Shown here: positions 14,888 through 23,295 of the stretch, piece by piece
Position numbering within the stretch: the first letter of the stretch is position 1
Layout: the number at the start of each line of letters is the position of its first letter
Assembly (NCBI GenBank): GCA_035528475.1
Contig: DATKYO010000120.1
Location: forward strand, 1-39,172
DNA: 39,172 nt
DNA from: SD8 sp035528475
GTDB taxonomy: Archaea > Halobacteriota > Methanomicrobia > Methanomicrobiales > Methanospirillaceae
Direction: 5' to 3'
The notes under the pieces: model-generated
Told to the model about the DNA's origin: nothing
Seen by the model: the letters and a program-made list of their open reading frames with translations, nothing else
Databases searched by the model: none
Position numbers and translations under genes: made by a program

Positions 14888-16777
14888 ATGCTCATTGAAG
14901 ACAGGCTTAAAGAACTGAAGGACAAGATAAACGAAAAGGTTCCGGCAGGTATTACCGTATCCGAGGTCGAATTTGAAGGTCCCGAACTGGTCATCTATAC
15001 TGATGATCCAAAAAGATTTGCCGATGAGGCAGATCTGATCAAGATCCTGGCCCGCGATCTGCGTAAGAGGATTGTTGTCAGGCCGAATATTCTGTCGGAT
15101 CCGGAAAAGGCAGTTCAGGATATCCGGTCGGTGGTTGCTGAAAACGCGGGGATCACTGATATATTTTTTGATCCCGATACGGGCGAGGTGCTAATTGAAG
15201 CAGAAAAGCCAGGGGTTGTAATCGGGAAAAACGGAGCCACATTACGAGAAATAACAAAACACATCGGCTGGACTCCCAAGGTTGTCCGGACTCCGCCCAT
15301 TGAGAGTGGCACGGTCAAACAGATCCGGCAGTACCTCCGATCCGTAAATGAAGATCGAAAGGTATTTTTAAGAACAATAGGCCGACGAATCCACCGTGAT
15401 GTCACAAGTAAAGACCAGTGGGTACGGGTAACCATGCTTGGATGCTGCCGGGAGGTAGGGAGAGCTGCGTTTTTACTTTCCACGCCGGAAAGCAGGGTTC
15501 TTGTGGATTGTGGCGATAAACCTGATAATAGCAACAGCACACCCTATCTTTATGTACCCGAGATCTATCCCCTGTCCCAGCTCGATGCCGTGGTGCTGAC
15601 ACATGCCCACCTGGACCATTGTGCATTGGTCCCGCTCCTTTTCAAATACGGGTACGACGGGCCGGTATACAGCACCCCCCCCACAAGGGATCTCTCGGCC
15701 ATGCTCCAACTGGATTACCTCGATGTTGTCAGTAAGGAAGACCGAAAAATTCCCTACAGCTCGAACGAGGTGAAAAATTATATCAAACACTCCATTACTC
15801 TCAATTACGGGAGCGTTACCGATATTGCCCCTGATATAAAACTCACCTTGCATAACGCAGGCCATATCCTGGGATCGGCTATCGCGCACTTCCATGTAGG
15901 TGACGGTCTCTATAATATTGCATTTACCGGCGACTTCAACTACAGTAAAAGCCGCCTGTTCAATCCTGCCGCCAATACATTCCCCAGGCTTGAAGCGCTC
16001 TTTATGGAGAGCACTTACGGCGGAAGCAATGATATGCAGCCTCCGAGGGGCGACGCAGAGGAAAAACTGTACGAGACGGTGAACAACGTTATTCAGAGGG
16101 GCGGAAAGGTTATCATCCCGGCCTTCGCTGTGGGACGGTCACAGGAAGTGATGCTCGCACTCGAAGAAGGTATTCGCAAAGAAAAGATACCCCGGGTGAA
16201 GATATACCTGGACGGGATGATACGAGAAGCAACCGCAATCCACACCACGTATCCCGAGTACCTGAACAGTGATCTCAGGAACCAGATATTTAAAGAGGGT
16301 TTGAATCCATTCCTGGCAGATTGTTTTGTCCCGGTCGATTCATCAGATCTCAGGGAACGGGTTATCACAGGAGATCCGTGTGTCATCATCACCACCAGCG
16401 GTATGCTCAATGGCGGCCCGGTCATGGAATACCTCAGCAAGATTGCCGCTGATGAACGAAACGCTCTTGTTTTTGTTGGTTACCAGGCAGAAGGAACGCT
16501 GGGAAGGCGGATACAGAAAGGATGGCGTGAAGTGCCGATAGGCAGAAGGGAAACCATTGTCATTAATCTCGAGATTGCAACCATTGATGGATTTTCCGGG
16601 CATTCGGACCGGCGGCAGCTCATGAACTATGTGGGTCATATCCAGCCCAAGCCCGAGAAGATCTTCACCATCCACGGCGATGAGAATAGTACCATCGATC
16701 TGGCCAGTTCAATCTATAAACGCTATCATATTGAGACTCATTCACCTCTGAATCTGGAAACCTACAGGATGATATGA
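14888..16777 (+). CDS. aCPSF1 (FttA), KH and beta-CASP transcription termination ribonuclease
   Basis: A 629-residue protein of standard aCPSF1 length. N-terminal KH-like domains span about residues 1-140, including the GVVIGKNGATLREI motif. A metallo-beta-lactamase core follows, with LTHAHLDHCA (HxHxDH near residue 240), HNAGHILGS and FTGDFNY. The beta-CASP insert holds IIPAFAVGRSQE and TTSGMLNGG, and the end has IDGFSGHSDRRQL and IHGDE. This zinc-dependent nuclease cleaves nascent RNA at U-rich sites and acts as the general archaeal termination factor. AGGACGGA lies before the ATG at 14888. The stop overlaps the start of the MFS gene (ATGA). Confidence 0.96.
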   Translation: MLIEDRLKELKDKINEKVPAGITVSEVEFEGPELVIYTDDPKRFADEADLIKILARDLRKRIVVRPNILSDPEKAVQDIRSVVAENAGITDIFFDPDTGEVLIEAEKPGVVIGKNGATLREITKHIGWTPKVVRTPPIESGTVKQIRQYLRSVNEDRKVFLRTIGRRIHRDVTSKDQWVRVTMLGCCREVGRAAFLLSTPESRVLVDCGDKPDNSNSTPYLYVPEIYPLSQLDAVVLTHAHLDHCALVPLLFKYGYDGPVYSTPPTRDLSAMLQLDYLDVVSKEDRKIPYSSNEVKNYIKHSITLNYGSVTDIAPDIKLTLHNAGHILGSAIAHFHVGDGLYNIAFTGDFNYSKSRLFNPAANTFPRLEALFMESTYGGSNDMQPPRGDAEEKLYETVNNVIQRGGKVIIPAFAVGRSQEVMLALEEGIRKEKIPRVKIYLDGMIREATAIHTTYPEYLNSDLRNQIFKEGLNPFLADCFVPVDSSDLRERVITGDPCVIITTSGMLNGGPVMEYLSKIAADERNALVFVGYQAEGTLGRRIQKGWREVPIGRRETIVINLEIATIDGFSGHSDRRQLMNYVGHIQPKPEKIFTIHGDENSTIDLASSIYKRYHIETHSPLNLETYRMI

Positions 16778-17886
16778 GAGAACGTATCCCCCTCTGCCTG
16801 GGTGTCTTTGTGGTAATGGCACTTTCAAACGCCATTGTCCCAATTCTCCCTCTTCTTGGAGAAGGGACAATCGCCCAGGGCGCCATATATTCAGCCTATT
16901 TTCTTGGGGCTTTTTTATTCGTACTCCCTTCCGGAATTCTGTCTGACAGGATAGGTGAAGTGCCGGTAATCATTGCCGGGCTGTTGCTTACCACTATTAC
17001 AGGTGTTTTACTGCTCGCATTCACTTCAAGCATTGCAGTCTTTGCAATTCGCCTGGTAGAAGGATTCGGAGCGGGTCTGTTTGTTCCGGCTGCATTATCC
17101 CTTTTAAACACCAGACCGGATCATGAGAAAATGAGTGGCTATTTTATGGCCATGCTTAATATCGGACTCATGACCGGTCTTGTAGGAACCGGATGGCTTG
17201 TGGGAATTACAGGAACCCAGGCTGCAGGACTCACAATATTTACCGCACTCTCCGCCATTCCTCTAATTCTCAGTTTTTTTATGCCGAAAAAGGGCATGCC
17301 GGCTGGAGAGAAAGAGGTGGAGAATATCCCGGAGATCATGGAAAGACTCTTCCGGGTAATCAGGAATTATCTCTGGCTCTGGGTAGCGACAGTAATCATC
17401 ATCGGCACTACTGGTGCCGTAACAGCCATTTATCCGGAGTTCACTGATTTATCACCTCAAATTATCGGGATCCAGATAGCAGCCATGAATATATCAACCG
17501 CAGTGGCAGTATTCCTGGTCTCCCGCGCCAATCTGCCACCAATCCCCACCATCAGGGTCTCATCCATCCTCATGGCAGCAGCAGTCATTTTAACCTTCTT
17601 TACACCGTGGGGCTTTATTCTGATCGGGGCACTTGCAGGCGTGGTAATTATTGCAACGCTGGCCTTCCTCGCCTCCGCCGAGGCCAGGCAGGGCGTGGTG
17701 ATGGGCCTTTTCAATACCGCAAGTTACGGAGGAATGACACTGCTCCCGTTTCTCGCAGGGCTGGTTGCCGAAAAAATTGCTTTTTTTGCAGCTTTTGCAG
17801 TGATTGCATGTTTTTCCTTCCTCGTTGCCGGCACAATCGGGGCCTGCAGATGCAGCCTGACAAAGAGTATCCAAAAAGATACCTGA
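16774..17886 (+). CDS. major facilitator superfamily transporter
   Basis: A 370-residue membrane protein with about 11-12 hydrophobic helices. It has the MFS loop 2-3 motif region GILSDRIGEVPVIIAG (D-R-x-G) near residue 50, a repeat-like gap in the middle (about 170-200), and a glycine-rich second half. Family members are secondary carriers, commonly for drugs, sugars or small acids; the substrate cannot be told. The ATG at 16774 overlaps the aCPSF1 stop by 4 nt (ATGA), so its translation is coupled to a housekeeping RNA-processing gene. It converges with the znuB-type gene, with 8 nt between the stops. Confidence 0.88.
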   Translation: MRERIPLCLGVFVVMALSNAIVPILPLLGEGTIAQGAIYSAYFLGAFLFVLPSGILSDRIGEVPVIIAGLLLTTITGVLLLAFTSSIAVFAIRLVEGFGAGLFVPAALSLLNTRPDHEKMSGYFMAMLNIGLMTGLVGTGWLVGITGTQAAGLTIFTALSAIPLILSFFMPKKGMPAGEKEVENIPEIMERLFRVIRNYLWLWVATVIIIGTTGAVTAIYPEFTDLSPQIIGIQIAAMNISTAVAVFLVSRANLPPIPTIRVSSILMAAAVILTFFTPWGFILIGALAGVVIIATLAFLASAEARQGVVMGLFNTASYGGMTLLPFLAGLVAEKIAFFAAFAVIACFSFLVAGTIGACRCSLTKSIQKDT

Positions 17887-17894
17887 AAAAGAGG

Positions 17895-18728
17895 TTACTC
17901 ACTCGTTGCCGGCAGTTGACTTTTATCTCGCTGAATTTTCTTTATTGCAAGCATTACCGCATAGCCTGCCGTTGCAAGCAGTATGATTGTTGCTCCCGAA
18001 GGAACATCAAGCACGTAACTCAACCACAGCCCCCCCATGGTGAATACTAACCCAAACCCTGTTGAAAGTAGCATTACATGTGTAAGATGCCCGCTAAATT
18101 CCCTGGCAATTGCCGCAGGCAAAGCCAGGAGCGCGATGACAAGGATGATTCCCACAATTCTGATCAGCATCACCACCGTCAGGGCTACAAGAAGGAGGAG
18201 GAGAAGGGAGAGCCAGGTTACCGGAATATTCATCACTTCCGCATATTCTTCATCGAATGTGACTGCCATCAATTGCAGGTGGAAAAGCCCAACCAATACA
18301 AGGATAACGATTACCAGGAGCACCATGATAACAAGGTCGCTCGTGGGAACAAGGAGAATATTGCCAAAAAGGAAGCTGAAAAGGTCCGGAGTATATCCTG
18401 GAGTGAGGGCGATAAAAATGATGCCCGTTGCCATCCCTGCAGCCCACATGGCAGCGATAATGGTATCCAAATTCTGTTGAGCCTTTTCTTTGAGAATGCT
18501 CATAAAGACCGCGACTCCGGTAGTGAAGGCAAACGCGCCGTATATGGGATCAATTCCCAGAAAATACCCGATACCGATACCCCCGAACGCTGCATGGGAT
18601 ATCCCCCCGCTTACAGAGACCATCCGTTTTACCACAACATACGTACCGATAATTCCGCAGGCAATACTGGCTAAAATACCTGCAAAAATTGCGTTTCGAA
18701 AAAATTCAAATGCCAGGATCCCGATCAA
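17895..18728 (-). CDS. znuB: zinc/manganese-type ABC transporter permease
   Basis: A permease of 277 residues in the ABC-3 family, with about eight helices and the family motif GGISHAAFGGIGIGY near residue 45; ALLALPAAIA lies in the C-terminal half. I place the start at TTG 18728-18726: it overlaps the TGA of the ATPase gene as TTGA, has GGGAGG 7 nt upstream, and gives the expected N-terminus LIGILAFEFFRNAIFAG. A GTG at 18800 in the same frame would add 24 residues that only reflect overlap with the ATPase gene. With the ATPase and lipoprotein genes it forms a high-affinity metal importer. The gene symbol is by family; the metal is not proven. Confidence 0.88.
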   Translation of the reverse strand: MIGILAFEFFRNAIFAGILASIACGIIGTYVVVKRMVSVSGGISHAAFGGIGIGYFLGIDPIYGAFAFTTGVAVFMSILKEKAQQNLDTIIAAMWAAGMATGIIFIALTPGYTPDLFSFLFGNILLVPTSDLVIMVLLVIVILVLVGLFHLQLMAVTFDEEYAEVMNIPVTWLSLLLLLLVALTVVMLIRIVGIILVIALLALPAAIAREFSGHLTHVMLLSTGFGLVFTMGGLWLSYVLDVPSGATIILLATAGYAVMLAIKKIQRDKSQLPATSE

Positions 18729-19498
18729 TCCGAATCCTCCCTGTCGTGATTCCTCAATACCCTGTGAGGGAGACCATGGGCGATCAGATCTACAGGGCAC
18801 TGATACGCGGACGTGATCATGTCATCCGTAATTTCACGGCCGTTGTGAGTATAGAGGGAATGATTCAGGCAGGCGACCCTGGTCACATGTGAATAGATTA
18901 CCCCTATATCGTGTGTGACCAGTACAATGGTCATTGAACTCCTCAAATCATTAATGATGTCATAAAAATGGACTTCTGTGGGGGCATCAACAAATACCGT
19001 CGGTTCATCCAGGAGAAGGAGACTGGGATCTCCTGCAAGTGCCCGTGCAATAATTACCCTCTGTTGCTCGCCTCCTGACAGGTGCCGGATTTCTCTATCT
19101 GCCAGATGTTGCACACCCATTCTCTCCATTGTCTCTTTCGCCGCTCTGGTATCGGTTGATCCGTACTTTTTCCTGATACCGGGGATATGGCCCAGCCTTC
19201 CTGAAATCACCATCTCCTCAACCGTTATTGGATAGTGAAAATCAAAAGTTCTGAACTGCGGAACATAGCCGCAACGCCACCGCGTTTCATATGGCTTCCC
19301 TCCAAGCAACCTGACCTTCCCCCCGGTAGGGCGCAGTAGCCCGAGAATTATTTTGAGAAGTGTGGACTTTCCTCCTCCGTTCGGGCCGATGATGGCATAA
19401 AAATCTCCGGGTTGAACGCAAAAACTGACATTATCCAGGACTTTATTCCCGTTTCGGGCAAAGGTAACATTTTCCACCTCAATGACTGGTCCTGCCAT
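18725..19498 (-). CDS. znuC: zinc/manganese-type ABC transporter ATP-binding protein
   Basis: A 257-residue ABC ATPase with Walker A GPNGGGKST near residue 40, signature LSGGEQQRVIIARALAGDP near 140, Walker B LLLLDEPT with the aspartate-loop VDAP following, and the switch His in VTHD near 195. It supplies energy for the adjoining permease. The start is ATG at 19498, overlapping the upstream TGA (TGATG), or GTG at 19501 (GTGATG); GGGAAG upstream suits either. The C-terminal 60 residues after the ATPase core extend to the TTGA junction with the permease gene. Metal specificity is inferred from the neighbours. Confidence 0.93.
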   Translation of the reverse strand: MAGPVIEVENVTFARNGNKVLDNVSFCVQPGDFYAIIGPNGGGKSTLLKIILGLLRPTGGKVRLLGGKPYETRWRCGYVPQFRTFDFHYPITVEEMVISGRLGHIPGIRKKYGSTDTRAAKETMERMGVQHLADREIRHLSGGEQQRVIIARALAGDPSLLLLDEPTVFVDAPTEVHFYDIINDLRSSMTIVLVTHDIGVIYSHVTRVACLNHSLYTHNGREITDDMITSAYQCPVDLIAHGLPHRVLRNHDREDSD

Positions 19499-20397
19499 CA
19501 CGACATACTTCCCGTTACTTTTTGGGCGACATTTTCCATATTTTCCAGATAGTCAGGAGACATAGGGTCAATGAACTCTACGCTTCCCCCAATTTCCCTG
19601 GCGATAACGTCCGCTCCCCGCGAACTGAACTGAGGCTCTGCAAATATCACGCTGATATTATTTTTTCGGGCAATTGTGACAATCTTCTCGAGATCTCTCG
19701 CAGTGGCCTCTTTTCCACCCGTTTCTATAGATACCTGCTCAAGCCCATAATCGCGGGCAAAGTATCCCCAGGAAGAATGGGTTACAATAAATACCCGTGC
19801 CATGCCGGTCGCGTTCTCCCTGATCTGCATATCCAGCAGTTTCAGCCTCGCCTGGTAGGCATCACGATTTGCTGCGTAATAAGCCTCCCCTGCGGGATCC
19901 TCAAGAACGAGTGCGTCATAAATCGTATCGACCATTATCCCTGCATTCCGAAGGGACAACCATATATGCGGATCTTTCCCGTTCCCGGTATTCTCATCGA
20001 GAAGATCAATACCCTGCGATGTATCAACCACAACCAGATCACTGTTGAGATCACCCAGCCTGGCCACGAAACGGTCTTCAAATGGGAGAAACCCGTCTCC
20101 AATCCTGAAATAGATATCTGACCGGCTTATATCCATCATCTGGCCGGCTTCTGGTTCGTAGGTGTGAGGATCAGCCCCCCGCGGGAGAAGAACAACGATT
20201 TCTACCCGGTCGCCACCCACTTCCCGGACAAATTCTTCCTGGGGCCCTAACGTTACCGCTACAACGAAGGTATTGCTAACCGCTTCCTCTCCGACATCAA
20301 GACACCCGCCTGACATGCAGAGAAAACCCAGTATTAGTGATGGCAAAATAAAATACTGTATAATGCGCGTTATTTTCCTGTTATCTCCGCGTATCAT
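19498..20397 (-). CDS. znuA: zinc/manganese-binding lipoprotein of ABC transporter
   Basis: A 299-residue cluster A-I solute-binding protein. A signal peptide with hydrophobic core FILPSLILGFLCM ends at a lipobox-like MSGGC, with Cys32 as the probable anchor. The metal ligands of the family are present: His in GADPHTYEP, His in DPHIWLS, His in VTHSSWGYFA, and the later EPQFSSRGA plus D region (FIDPMSPDY). The His-rich loop seen in many zinc-specific members is absent, so manganese or iron is also possible. GAGGG lies 8 nt before the ATG at 20397. A 13-nt palindrome at 20421-20433 precedes it, matching a second one before the dtxR-type gene. Confidence 0.92.
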   Translation of the reverse strand: MIRGDNRKITRIIQYFILPSLILGFLCMSGGCLDVGEEAVSNTFVVAVTLGPQEEFVREVGGDRVEIVVLLPRGADPHTYEPEAGQMMDISRSDIYFRIGDGFLPFEDRFVARLGDLNSDLVVVDTSQGIDLLDENTGNGKDPHIWLSLRNAGIMVDTIYDALVLEDPAGEAYYAANRDAYQARLKLLDMQIRENATGMARVFIVTHSSWGYFARDYGLEQVSIETGGKEATARDLEKIVTIARKNNISVIFAEPQFSSRGADVIAREIGGSVEFIDPMSPDYLENMENVAQKVTGSMS

Positions 20398-20419
20398 CCA
20401 TTATCCCTCTTTAGATTTT

Positions 20420-20434
20420 TTGGTACTGTACCAG
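20420..20434. promoter_or_regulatory. putative DtxR-type operator upstream of znuA
   Basis: TGGTAC-T-GTACCA at 20421-20433 is a perfect 13-nt palindrome flanked by T-rich DNA. It lies between the stop of the dtxR-type gene and the znuA ATG, about 30 nt upstream. In the 15-nt frame 20420-20434 it matches the site at 20910-20924 in 12 of 15 positions. Confidence 0.65.
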
Positions 20435-20436
20435 AA

Positions 20437-20874
20437 TTAATTTTCCGCGGAGTGACCCATACATAGTTCATCATGCGTGATTCTGCCACAGATTCCGGAA
20501 GTCGGGTGACCGAGAGACCTGCACATTTTATTGATTGCCTTGCGTGACACATGGCTCTCGAACCTTGAAACTTCCTTGCATGCTTCTTCACCCGAAAGCC
20601 CGTAGTGGGTGAGTATCAACCCCAGGATACGATGTCTTCGCAGGAGAAACATACCGTACTTTTTCCCGAATTCTGATAGGTGTATTCCACCGTAGTGCTC
20701 ATGAACAATAAGACCCATCTCTTTTAAATCGTGGAGGGCTTTCGTAACCGTTGAGGGATCTATCGAAAAATGAGATGCGATCTCTGTGACTTTCAGTGTC
20801 GTGCCCTTTTCCATAAGGAATTTGATATAGTCGACTTTTCTTGGCGAGAGTTCAAGACCGTCAAACATATCCAT
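20437..20874 (-). CDS. DtxR/MntR-family metal-dependent repressor
   Basis: A 145-residue protein. Residues 8-70 form a winged helix (ITEIASHF-like VTEIASHFSIDPSTVTKAL, then wing LIVHEHYGGIHLSE). Residues 75-140 form the metal-binding dimerisation domain with RRHRILGLILTHYG, EEACKEVSRFESHVS and GHPTSGICGR, which contain the Glu, Cys/His and His ligand positions of the family. There is no C-terminal SH3-like domain, as in MntR. It represses metal-uptake genes when metal is bound. It lies 39 nt upstream of znuA in the same direction, and palindromes lie before both. GAG lies 4 nt before the ATG at 20874; ATG at 20868 is also possible. Confidence 0.92.
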   Translation of the reverse strand: MDMFDGLELSPRKVDYIKFLMEKGTTLKVTEIASHFSIDPSTVTKALHDLKEMGLIVHEHYGGIHLSEFGKKYGMFLLRRHRILGLILTHYGLSGEEACKEVSRFESHVSRKAINKMCRSLGHPTSGICGRITHDELCMGHSAEN

Positions 20875-20909
20875 TATCTCAGTATAACAGGCACAAAAAG
20901 AAAAAATTT

Positions 20910-20924
20910 TTGGTTATGTACCAA
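20910..20924. promoter_or_regulatory. putative DtxR-type operator upstream of the dtxR-type gene
   Basis: TTGGT-TATGT-ACCAA at 20910-20924 has 5-nt perfect half-sites and shares 12 of 15 positions with the 20420-20434 site. Its centre is about 43 nt upstream of the repressor ATG, as expected for autoregulation. It overlaps the stop codon of the large PKD/PEGA gene, which ends at 20914. Confidence 0.6.
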
Positions 20925-23163
20925 CTTTTGCCGGGTCCTGCCATTGATGAGAAATATTCGAAAAAATCGCCTCCCTGTTGGGATATCTTGATAAAAATCC
21001 GGATTCTGCTGTTGACGGGAGGAGTGGGATCAAAAGAACATGCACTTCGACAGTCTCACCCGCCGCCGGGTATCTGGTCAGTTCACCCGTATACGGCCTG
21101 TAGCCCTGGGCAAGCACGGCAATACCCATATCAGGATCTTCCGTAGCAATTAGGGGCAGTAGATATATTCCATCATGAATATGCCCCTGTATCACTCCGT
21201 TTAAGAATACCGAGGCATTTTCAACATTACAAAGAATCTTCAGGTAACCGGGTTCTGCATCGATTAAGGTTTCAGTTACAGAGACGTATCCTGCAGCAAC
21301 CGCCGTATCATTGGAGTTTCCATCCCCTACTGTCAGGCTCACTGCAAAGTTGCCGGCATCACTGTATATATGAACCGGGTTCTTTTCACCGGAAATTTGT
21401 GACCCGTCTCCAAAATTCCATTCCCTGGAAACTATATCTCCCGTTGAATTATCGAAAAATCCTACAGTCAGCGGAGCGGTGCCGGCGGAGATATTGGAAG
21501 AGAATTCGGCGTGCAGAGGTGGTCGCGGAGCCAGTACCTGGATATATCCCGCTCGCTCCAACGTGTCGCATAATTCGCCTGCGCACACAGTCAATGAAAC
21601 CGAGTAATTCCCGGGTTTCTCATACAGATGCTCCACCAGAACAGTATCACCTGCAGTATCACCTGCAGTAACCCCGTCGCCGAATATCCATTTCCGGTTA
21701 TCGACAGGTCCGGCAGTAGCATCGCGGAATTCAACGGCCAGCGGCGCGACTCCAAGCGTTCTATTGGCAGTAAAATCCGCTTCGGGCATTTGTGAAATCT
21801 CTACATCGGGGGATATTTCAGAAAATGTCACCTCCACCAGGTGGTCTGATCCAACCTCATTCAGCCGGATTGTGTCCTGGGGTTCCAGACGGTTCCCGTC
21901 GAGGTACAGGCATTCTATCTTGTAGCCGGGGTCCGGGACAAAAGATAGTACAATATTCTCACCTTCGTATGCCAGGACATCTTCATCCGACATCATAATG
22001 CCGCCTTCACTGACCGTCGTTCGGATGTGATACGAGGGGATTTGCAAAAGCCCGACAAAATATACACTGGAATTTGTCCCGGCCACCATGACAAGGTCCC
22101 CTGCCCATTCATAGTAACCGAAATGGCGCAGTTCAAGGGCATAATTGCCGGGAGGGAGCGTGAGTGCTGCCGGAGACACTCCGTAATATTCCCCGTCAAT
22201 CATAATTTCCGCCCCCGGGGGAGATGTGTCGATCAGCACAGTCCCATTTTCCGGGATAAGCCGAGTTTCGTTCAATGATACATACGTCGTGTCGCCCGGA
22301 TATATGGTAATAGTGCCATATTTGAGGTCCTGATATCCTTCCATGACCAGCACGAGAGTATGCGTTCCGGGTGTGACAGGGAAAAGATCCAAGGGTGTTC
22401 GTCCCAGGGATATTCCATCCAGGATGACCTGCGCTCCCTGGGGACTGGAATTGACAGACAGGGTTCCCGGCTCCTGCGGCTGAGGGGCAGGTACAAAAGT
22501 GGGTATAAGGATAGCTACAGGGGTAGCTACAGGGGTAGGTACAAGGGTAGGTACAAGGGTAGAGGGGGATTCCGTTGGGGAAGGAGTAATATCGACCTGT
22601 CCGGGAAGGATCTCCAGCGGATCGGGCGGCACGTTCCCATCCCCCGACTCCTGGCCAGGGGTATCCTCCGTGCTATCCACCACTATTATTCCGGGGAGAA
22701 CCTCCACCCGAACCTTCACCCCAATATCGTCTTTTATTATAATCTCCCCGATAACCAACCCAGACGTACCTGGTCCCTGCCCCTTAAGGCGGACCGTTGC
22801 CAGCACAACATTCCGGTCACCGGAACGAATTCTGTTGTTTAAATCCGCCCCTGTCAGGGAAATTGAGGCAGTAGGGCATCTCCCCCTGCTGTTCAGGCCT
22901 GCCCATGCAGGAAATTCGATCCCTTCTATCTGTGCCACCAGGGGGTCCTTTACGTTGAATATCATTTCATATTCCGAAAGCCCGTTGGATGCTTTTTCCA
23001 GCACCACATGACACGTGACACGCTCACCAGGGGATGATACGCTGCATTTATCGATGATCACAATGTATGGGTCTGATGCCCCTGAACCCGGGGGAGCAAG
23101 ACAGACAATACTCGCAAATATAAAAAAAAGAGCCAGAATCCCTACAATACTCTTCTGCCGCAT
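20914..23163 (-). CDS. secreted multi-domain surface protein (cohesin-like, PEGA, PKD)
   Basis: A protein of about 749 residues. An N-terminal signal helix (SIVGILALFFIFASIVCL) is followed by a cohesin-like beta domain (about 30-165), a Thr/Pro linker (166-232), two PEGA repeats (about 233-300 and 308-375), a bacterial-repeat-like region (377-450), two PKD domains (about 460-543 and 550-630, each with FGDG) and a third PEGA-like segment. There is no C-terminal membrane helix or clear sorting signal, so it may be released or bound through the signal helix. The ATG at 23163 places the signal peptide at the N-terminus; an in-frame start at 23277 would add 38 charged residues upstream of it. Function is unknown beyond surface display or adhesion. 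Confidence 0.87.
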   Translation of the reverse strand: MRQKSIVGILALFFIFASIVCLAPPGSGASDPYIVIIDKCSVSSPGERVTCHVVLEKASNGLSEYEMIFNVKDPLVAQIEGIEFPAWAGLNSRGRCPTASISLTGADLNNRIRSGDRNVVLATVRLKGQGPGTSGLVIGEIIIKDDIGVKVRVEVLPGIIVVDSTEDTPGQESGDGNVPPDPLEILPGQVDITPSPTESPSTLVPTLVPTPVATPVAILIPTFVPAPQPQEPGTLSVNSSPQGAQVILDGISLGRTPLDLFPVTPGTHTLVLVMEGYQDLKYGTITIYPGDTTYVSLNETRLIPENGTVLIDTSPPGAEIMIDGEYYGVSPAALTLPPGNYALELRHFGYYEWAGDLVMVAGTNSSVYFVGLLQIPSYHIRTTVSEGGIMMSDEDVLAYEGENIVLSFVPDPGYKIECLYLDGNRLEPQDTIRLNEVGSDHLVEVTFSEISPDVEISQMPEADFTANRTLGVAPLAVEFRDATAGPVDNRKWIFGDGVTAGDTAGDTVLVEHLYEKPGNYSVSLTVCAGELCDTLERAGYIQVLAPRPPLHAEFSSNISAGTAPLTVGFFDNSTGDIVSREWNFGDGSQISGEKNPVHIYSDAGNFAVSLTVGDGNSNDTAVAAGYVSVTETLIDAEPGYLKILCNVENASVFLNGVIQGHIHDGIYLLPLIATEDPDMGIAVLAQGYRPYTGELTRYPAAGETVEVHVLLIPLLPSTAESGFLSRYPNREAIFSNISHQWQDPAKVGT
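22514..22561. repeat. four tandem 12-nt units in the linker of the PKD/PEGA protein
   Basis: GCTACAGGGGTA occurs twice (22514-22537), then GGTACAAGGGTA twice (22538-22561). On the coding (minus) strand each unit encodes four residues such as VPTL or VATP in the Thr/Pro linker. Copy-number change would alter linker length without shifting the frame. Confidence 0.85.
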
Positions 23164-23295
23164 CGATTTTACCGCAATTTCTAATTGAACCCTTAAGAGA
23201 GTCCTGAATTTTATTCTTATTATATCTTGTATTTTTGAATAATCTCTACGGGTATTTATAATGTACTCTGAAAACAAGGCAACTATGCAGGTATT

